Assembly: GCA_023251895.1 (NCBI GenBank)
Contig: JAHEXX010000010.1
Location: forward strand, 1 to 33,405
Direction of reading: 5' to 3'
DNA from: a bacterium
Lineage (GTDB): Bacteria > Actinomycetota > UBA4738 > HRBIN12
Length of the DNA: 33,405 nucleotides
The translations under genes were made by a program, and so were the position numbers. Each line of letters begins with the position of its first letter. Positions within the stretch are counted from its first letter, which is position 1. The notes under the pieces were generated by a model. The model made no database searches, was not told the DNA's origin, and was given only the letters and a program-made list of their open reading frames with translations. Of this stretch, positions 30,927 to 33,405 are shown piece after piece.

Positions 30927-31893
30927 GGTCACGATGGTGGGTGCCCTGAATCGGGCGCTCCGCGACGCGCTGGCCGGCGACCCGCGCGCGCTGGTGTTCG
31001 GCGAGGACGTCGGGCGGCTGGGAGGCGTGTTCCGGGTGACCGACGGCCTGCAGGCGGAGTTCGGGAAGGAGCGGGTATTCGACACGCCGATCGCGGAAGC
31101 CGGCATCGCCGGCGCCTGCGTGGGCCTGTCCCTGGCGGGCTTCCGGCCGGTGGCCGAGATGCAGTTCGACGGGTTCTCCTACCCGGCCCTCGACCAGGTG
31201 ATCTCCCACGTGGCCAAGTACCGCATGCGGACGCGGGGCATCGCGTCGATGCCGATCGTGATCCGGATCCCGTCGTTCGGCGGGATCCGGGGCAAGGAGC
31301 ATCACGGGGATAGTCCCGAGACCTACTACGTGCATACGGCTGGACTGAAGGTGGTCGTACCGTCGGGCGCCCTCGACGCCTACCGCCTGTTGTCGCTCGC
31401 GATCGCCGATCCCGACCCCGTGATCTTCCTCGAGCCGAAGGCACGGTACTGGTCGAAAGAAGACGGCGAGCTTGGGGTGGAGGGACCGGGCATCGGCGAG
31501 GCCCGGGTCGTCCGAGAGGGTGCGGACTGCGCGCTGATCGCCTACGGGACGATGGTGAGCCGGTGCCTGGATGCGGCGGGTCGGCTGGCCGATGAAGGCA
31601 TCGATGCCCGGGTCCTGGACCTCCGGTCGCTGGTGCCGCTAGACCTCGAGGCCCTCGGGACCGCGGCCCGCGAGACGGGCCGGATGGTTGTCGTCCACGA
31701 GGCCGCGCGCACCGTGGGGATGGGAGCCGAGATCGCGGCCCGGATCATGGAAGAGGCATTCGATTACCTGCAGGCGCCTGTGATGCGGGTGACCGGCTAC
31801 GACACCCCGTATCCGCCGGCCTCGCTGGAACAGCACTGGTTGCCCTCGGTGGAACGGATCTGCGACGCCGCTCGAAAGGCGGTGGCGTACTGA
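30919..31893 (+). CDS. 2-oxoacid dehydrogenase E1 component, beta subunit
   Basis: A 324-residue partner of the alpha subunit in the same alpha2beta2 enzyme. Typical motifs: ALNRALRDALAGDPRALVFG, GEDVGRLGGVFRVTDGL, RVFDTPIAEAGIAGACVGLS, RPVAEMQFDGFSYPALDQVI, HHGDSPETYYVHTAGLKVVV and GYDTPYPPASLEQHWLPSVE. The conserved TPIAEAGIAG glutamate activates thiamine diphosphate in the alpha subunit. ATG 30919 starts 8 bp before the E1 alpha stop, and the stop shares a base with the E2 start (TGATG), so all three are translationally coupled. The ORF track start at 30739 is too early. Confidence 0.93.
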   Translation: MPEVTMVGALNRALRDALAGDPRALVFGEDVGRLGGVFRVTDGLQAEFGKERVFDTPIAEAGIAGACVGLSLAGFRPVAEMQFDGFSYPALDQVISHVAKYRMRTRGIASMPIVIRIPSFGGIRGKEHHGDSPETYYVHTAGLKVVVPSGALDAYRLLSLAIADPDPVIFLEPKARYWSKEDGELGVEGPGIGEARVVREGADCALIAYGTMVSRCLDAAGRLADEGIDARVLDLRSLVPLDLEALGTAARETGRMVVVHEAARTVGMGAEIAARIMEEAFDYLQAPVMRVTGYDTPYPPASLEQHWLPSVERICDAARKAVAY

Positions 31894-32945
31894 TGACGCT
31901 CCGCGAGTTCGTCCTGCCGGACCTTGGGGAGGGCCTGGAGGAGGCCGAGATCGTCGCGTGGTTCGTGGACGAGGGCGACCACGTCGCGCTGAACCAACCC
32001 ATCGCCGAGATCGAGACCGCCAAGGCCACGGTGGAGATGCCGTCGCCGTACGCGGGGGTGATCCGGCGGCTCCACGCGGCGACCGGGCAGACCATCCGCG
32101 TCGGCGACCCCCTGGTGACCTTCGAGACAGCCGGTGCTCCCGAGGTCGCCGCGACTCCGGCCGACCGCAAGCTCGCGAAGGATCTCGGCGTCGACATCTC
32201 CTCGCTGGCAGGGAGCGGGCCGGGCGGCCGGGTCACGCGCGAGGATGTAGAGCGCGTCGCCGGCGGCACCGCCACGCCCGCGGCCGAGGCCGTCCCGGTC
32301 GACAGCGTGCGGCGCACGATCGCCTGGCGGCTGACCGAGGCCGCAGGGATCCCCCAGGTCACGACGTTCCGTACCCAGGACTGCCTCCACCTCGAGGCGT
32401 TCCGGCGCGAGCTCGGTGTTTCGCCCCTGCCGGTGGTTGTTCGCGCTCTCGCGCATGTGTGTGCCTCCCACCCGACGCTGAACGCGGAGTGGGCCGGCGA
32501 TCGGATCCTCATGCGTCGGACGGTCGACGTGGGGATCGCCACCGACACCGACCGGGGTCTGCTGGTCCCGGTGGTCCGGGACGCGGGCTCCCGCGGGATC
32601 GGCGACATCTCGCGGGAGATCGACCGTCTGGCCACCGCCGCGCGCGAGGGGGCGATCGCGCCGGCGGACCTCACGGGGGCCTCCATCACCGTGTCGAACA
32701 CCGGGAGCTACGGCTCGGAGTTCGGCACGCCCCTGCTCAACCCGCCCGGCGCCGTGACCCTGGCGTTCGGGGTGATCGGGTCGCAGGCGCTCGTCGTGGA
32801 CGGCGACATCGTGGTCCGGCCGGCCTGCACGCTATCCCTGACGTTCGACCACCGGGTGCTCGACGGAGCGACGGTGGGACGTGCCCTCACCGATCTGGTC
32901 GCACTACTCGGGACCCGTGAGCGGCTGGAGGCGCTGCCGAAGTGA
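31893..32945 (+). CDS. dihydrolipoyl acyltransferase E2 component
   Basis: A 350-residue core subunit that accepts the acyl group on lipoate and passes it to CoA. The lipoyl domain (1-78) has Lys44 in EIETAKATVEMPS. The peripheral-subunit-binding domain (~85-122) is TPADRKLAKDLGVDISSLAG to TREDVERV. The catalytic domain (~135-350) ends with the active-site HxxxDG in FDHRVLDGATVG, with SNTGSYGSEFGTP upstream. The catalytic domain and linkers are short compared with the usual 400-450 residues, but all key residues are present. No E3 (lipoamide dehydrogenase) gene follows in the window. The gene overlaps the next start by 4 bp (GTGA). Confidence 0.93.
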   Translation: MTLREFVLPDLGEGLEEAEIVAWFVDEGDHVALNQPIAEIETAKATVEMPSPYAGVIRRLHAATGQTIRVGDPLVTFETAGAPEVAATPADRKLAKDLGVDISSLAGSGPGGRVTREDVERVAGGTATPAAEAVPVDSVRRTIAWRLTEAAGIPQVTTFRTQDCLHLEAFRRELGVSPLPVVVRALAHVCASHPTLNAEWAGDRILMRRTVDVGIATDTDRGLLVPVVRDAGSRGIGDISREIDRLATAAREGAIAPADLTGASITVSNTGSYGSEFGTPLLNPPGAVTLAFGVIGSQALVVDGDIVVRPACTLSLTFDHRVLDGATVGRALTDLVALLGTRERLEALPK

Positions 32946-33405
32946 AGATCGTTTCGCTGCTGCCGTCCGCAACGGAGATCGTCTACGCGTTGGGCCTCGG
33001 CGGCCACCTGGAAGCTGTCACCGAGGAGTGCGACCACCCACCGGAGGCCACCACGAAGCCGGTCGTCTCCCGGAGCGCACTCCCCCAGGGTCGACCTCTG
33101 TCTTCACGCGAGATCGACGATGCCGTTCGGGCCCGGATGGGTGCGAAGGAGCCGCTGTTCCAGCTGGACAAGGCCCTGATCCAGCGGATCCAACCCGACG
33201 TGATCTTGACGCAGGATCTGTGCCGGGTCTGCGCCGTTCCGAGCGGCCAGGTTCGACGCGCCCTCGAGGAGCTCGGGACCACCGATGCGAACGTCGTCTC
33301 GCTCGACCCCCAGTCGTTGGGACAGGTCCTGGAGTCGATCCTCACGGTGGGCAAGCACCTGGGAGTCGAGGATCGAGCCGAAACGTTGGTCGGCTCCCTC
33401 CAGAA
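32942..33405 (+). CDS. BtuF-like cobalamin/periplasmic binding protein (partial, cut by window end)
   Basis: At least 154 residues, open to the window edge, so absent from the ORF track. GTG 32942 gives VKIVSLLPSATEIVYALGLG, then VTEECDHPPEATTKPVV, PLFQLDKALIQRIQPDVILT, QDLCRVCAVP and VSLDPQSLGQVLESI. This is the pattern of cobalamin/iron-siderophore binding proteins of the BtuF type. There is no signal peptide or lipobox, so it may act inside the cell or use another start; soluble relatives without signals occur in actinobacteria. It is translationally coupled to E2 through GTGA. A role in cobalamin handling together with branched-chain 2-oxoacid breakdown (methylmalonyl-CoA route) is an attractive inference only. 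Confidence 0.75.
   Translation, partial: MKIVSLLPSATEIVYALGLGGHLEAVTEECDHPPEATTKPVVSRSALPQGRPLSSREIDDAVRARMGAKEPLFQLDKALIQRIQPDVILTQDLCRVCAVPSGQVRRALEELGTTDANVVSLDPQSLGQVLESILTVGKHLGVEDRAETLVGSLQ

Overview
This 33.4 kb window is high-GC DNA with actinobacterial gene content, most likely from an uncultured soil-type Actinomycetota. The indications are: a glnE/glnA locus with two small paired membrane proteins beside it; frequent GTG starts; many 1-8 bp gene overlaps; and several genes whose start codon lies only 6-8 nt behind a TANNNT -10 hexamer, which is the signature of leaderless mRNAs. No phage, insertion sequence, integrase or CRISPR array was seen.

Layout. (1) 1-3480: glnE (N-terminal half, cut by the window edge) and two small membrane proteins on the minus strand, divergent from a class I-alpha type glutamine synthetase. 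(2) 3275-8037: two large secreted DUF11/FN3 proteins in tandem. The second is preceded by a frameshifted copy of the 3' end of glnA and by the same 64 bp leader that precedes the first. The non-coding flanks are about 92-94% identical by hand alignment, while the two genes have diverged strongly, so this is a mosaic cassette arrangement. (3) 8101-11937: a 1278-aa signalling protein with two class III cyclase domains, a P-loop ATPase and TPR repeats. Its architecture and split active site resemble human soluble adenylyl cyclase. (4) 12072-18243: hemerythrin-like protein, glutamine-dependent NAD synthase, SIMPL protein, tRNA-Lys, a membrane-anchored cyclic-nucleotide-binding protein, a small secreted protein, a CmoB-like methyltransferase, a DUF192 protein, a small membrane protein and a lipoprotein. 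(5) 18395-18560: tRNA-Glu and tRNA-Asp, the latter with an odd T-loop.

(6) 18647-27174: the most interesting block, a tightly packed minus-strand operon. In transcription order it encodes a PLP fold-type-II enzyme, a threonine-synthase-like PLP enzyme, an aspartate-carbamoyltransferase-like protein, a YgeW-like carbamoyltransferase, carbamate kinase and a dihydropyrimidinase/hydantoinase. A D-2-hydroxyacid dehydrogenase lies just upstream on the same strand. The set parallels the E. coli ygeW-ygeX-ygeY-hyuA-yqeA locus, linked to anaerobic purine/ureide breakdown, but has two carbamoyltransferases and different PLP enzymes. A coherent reading is a ureide catabolic route: ring opening by the hydantoinase, phosphorolytic removal of carbamoyl groups to carbamoyl phosphate, ATP from carbamate kinase, deamination of the residual amino acid by PLP enzymes, and reduction of a 2-oxo acid by the dehydrogenase. 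A near-perfect inverted repeat upstream of the operon and a YkoF-like/YheO-like gene pair nearby are candidate regulatory elements.

(7) 28886-33405: tRNA-Phe, a conserved protein of unknown function, then a translationally coupled branched-chain 2-oxoacid dehydrogenase operon (E1 alpha, E1 beta, E2) running into a BtuF-like binding protein cut by the window end. All functional calls rest on motif recognition and family knowledge; no database search was run.
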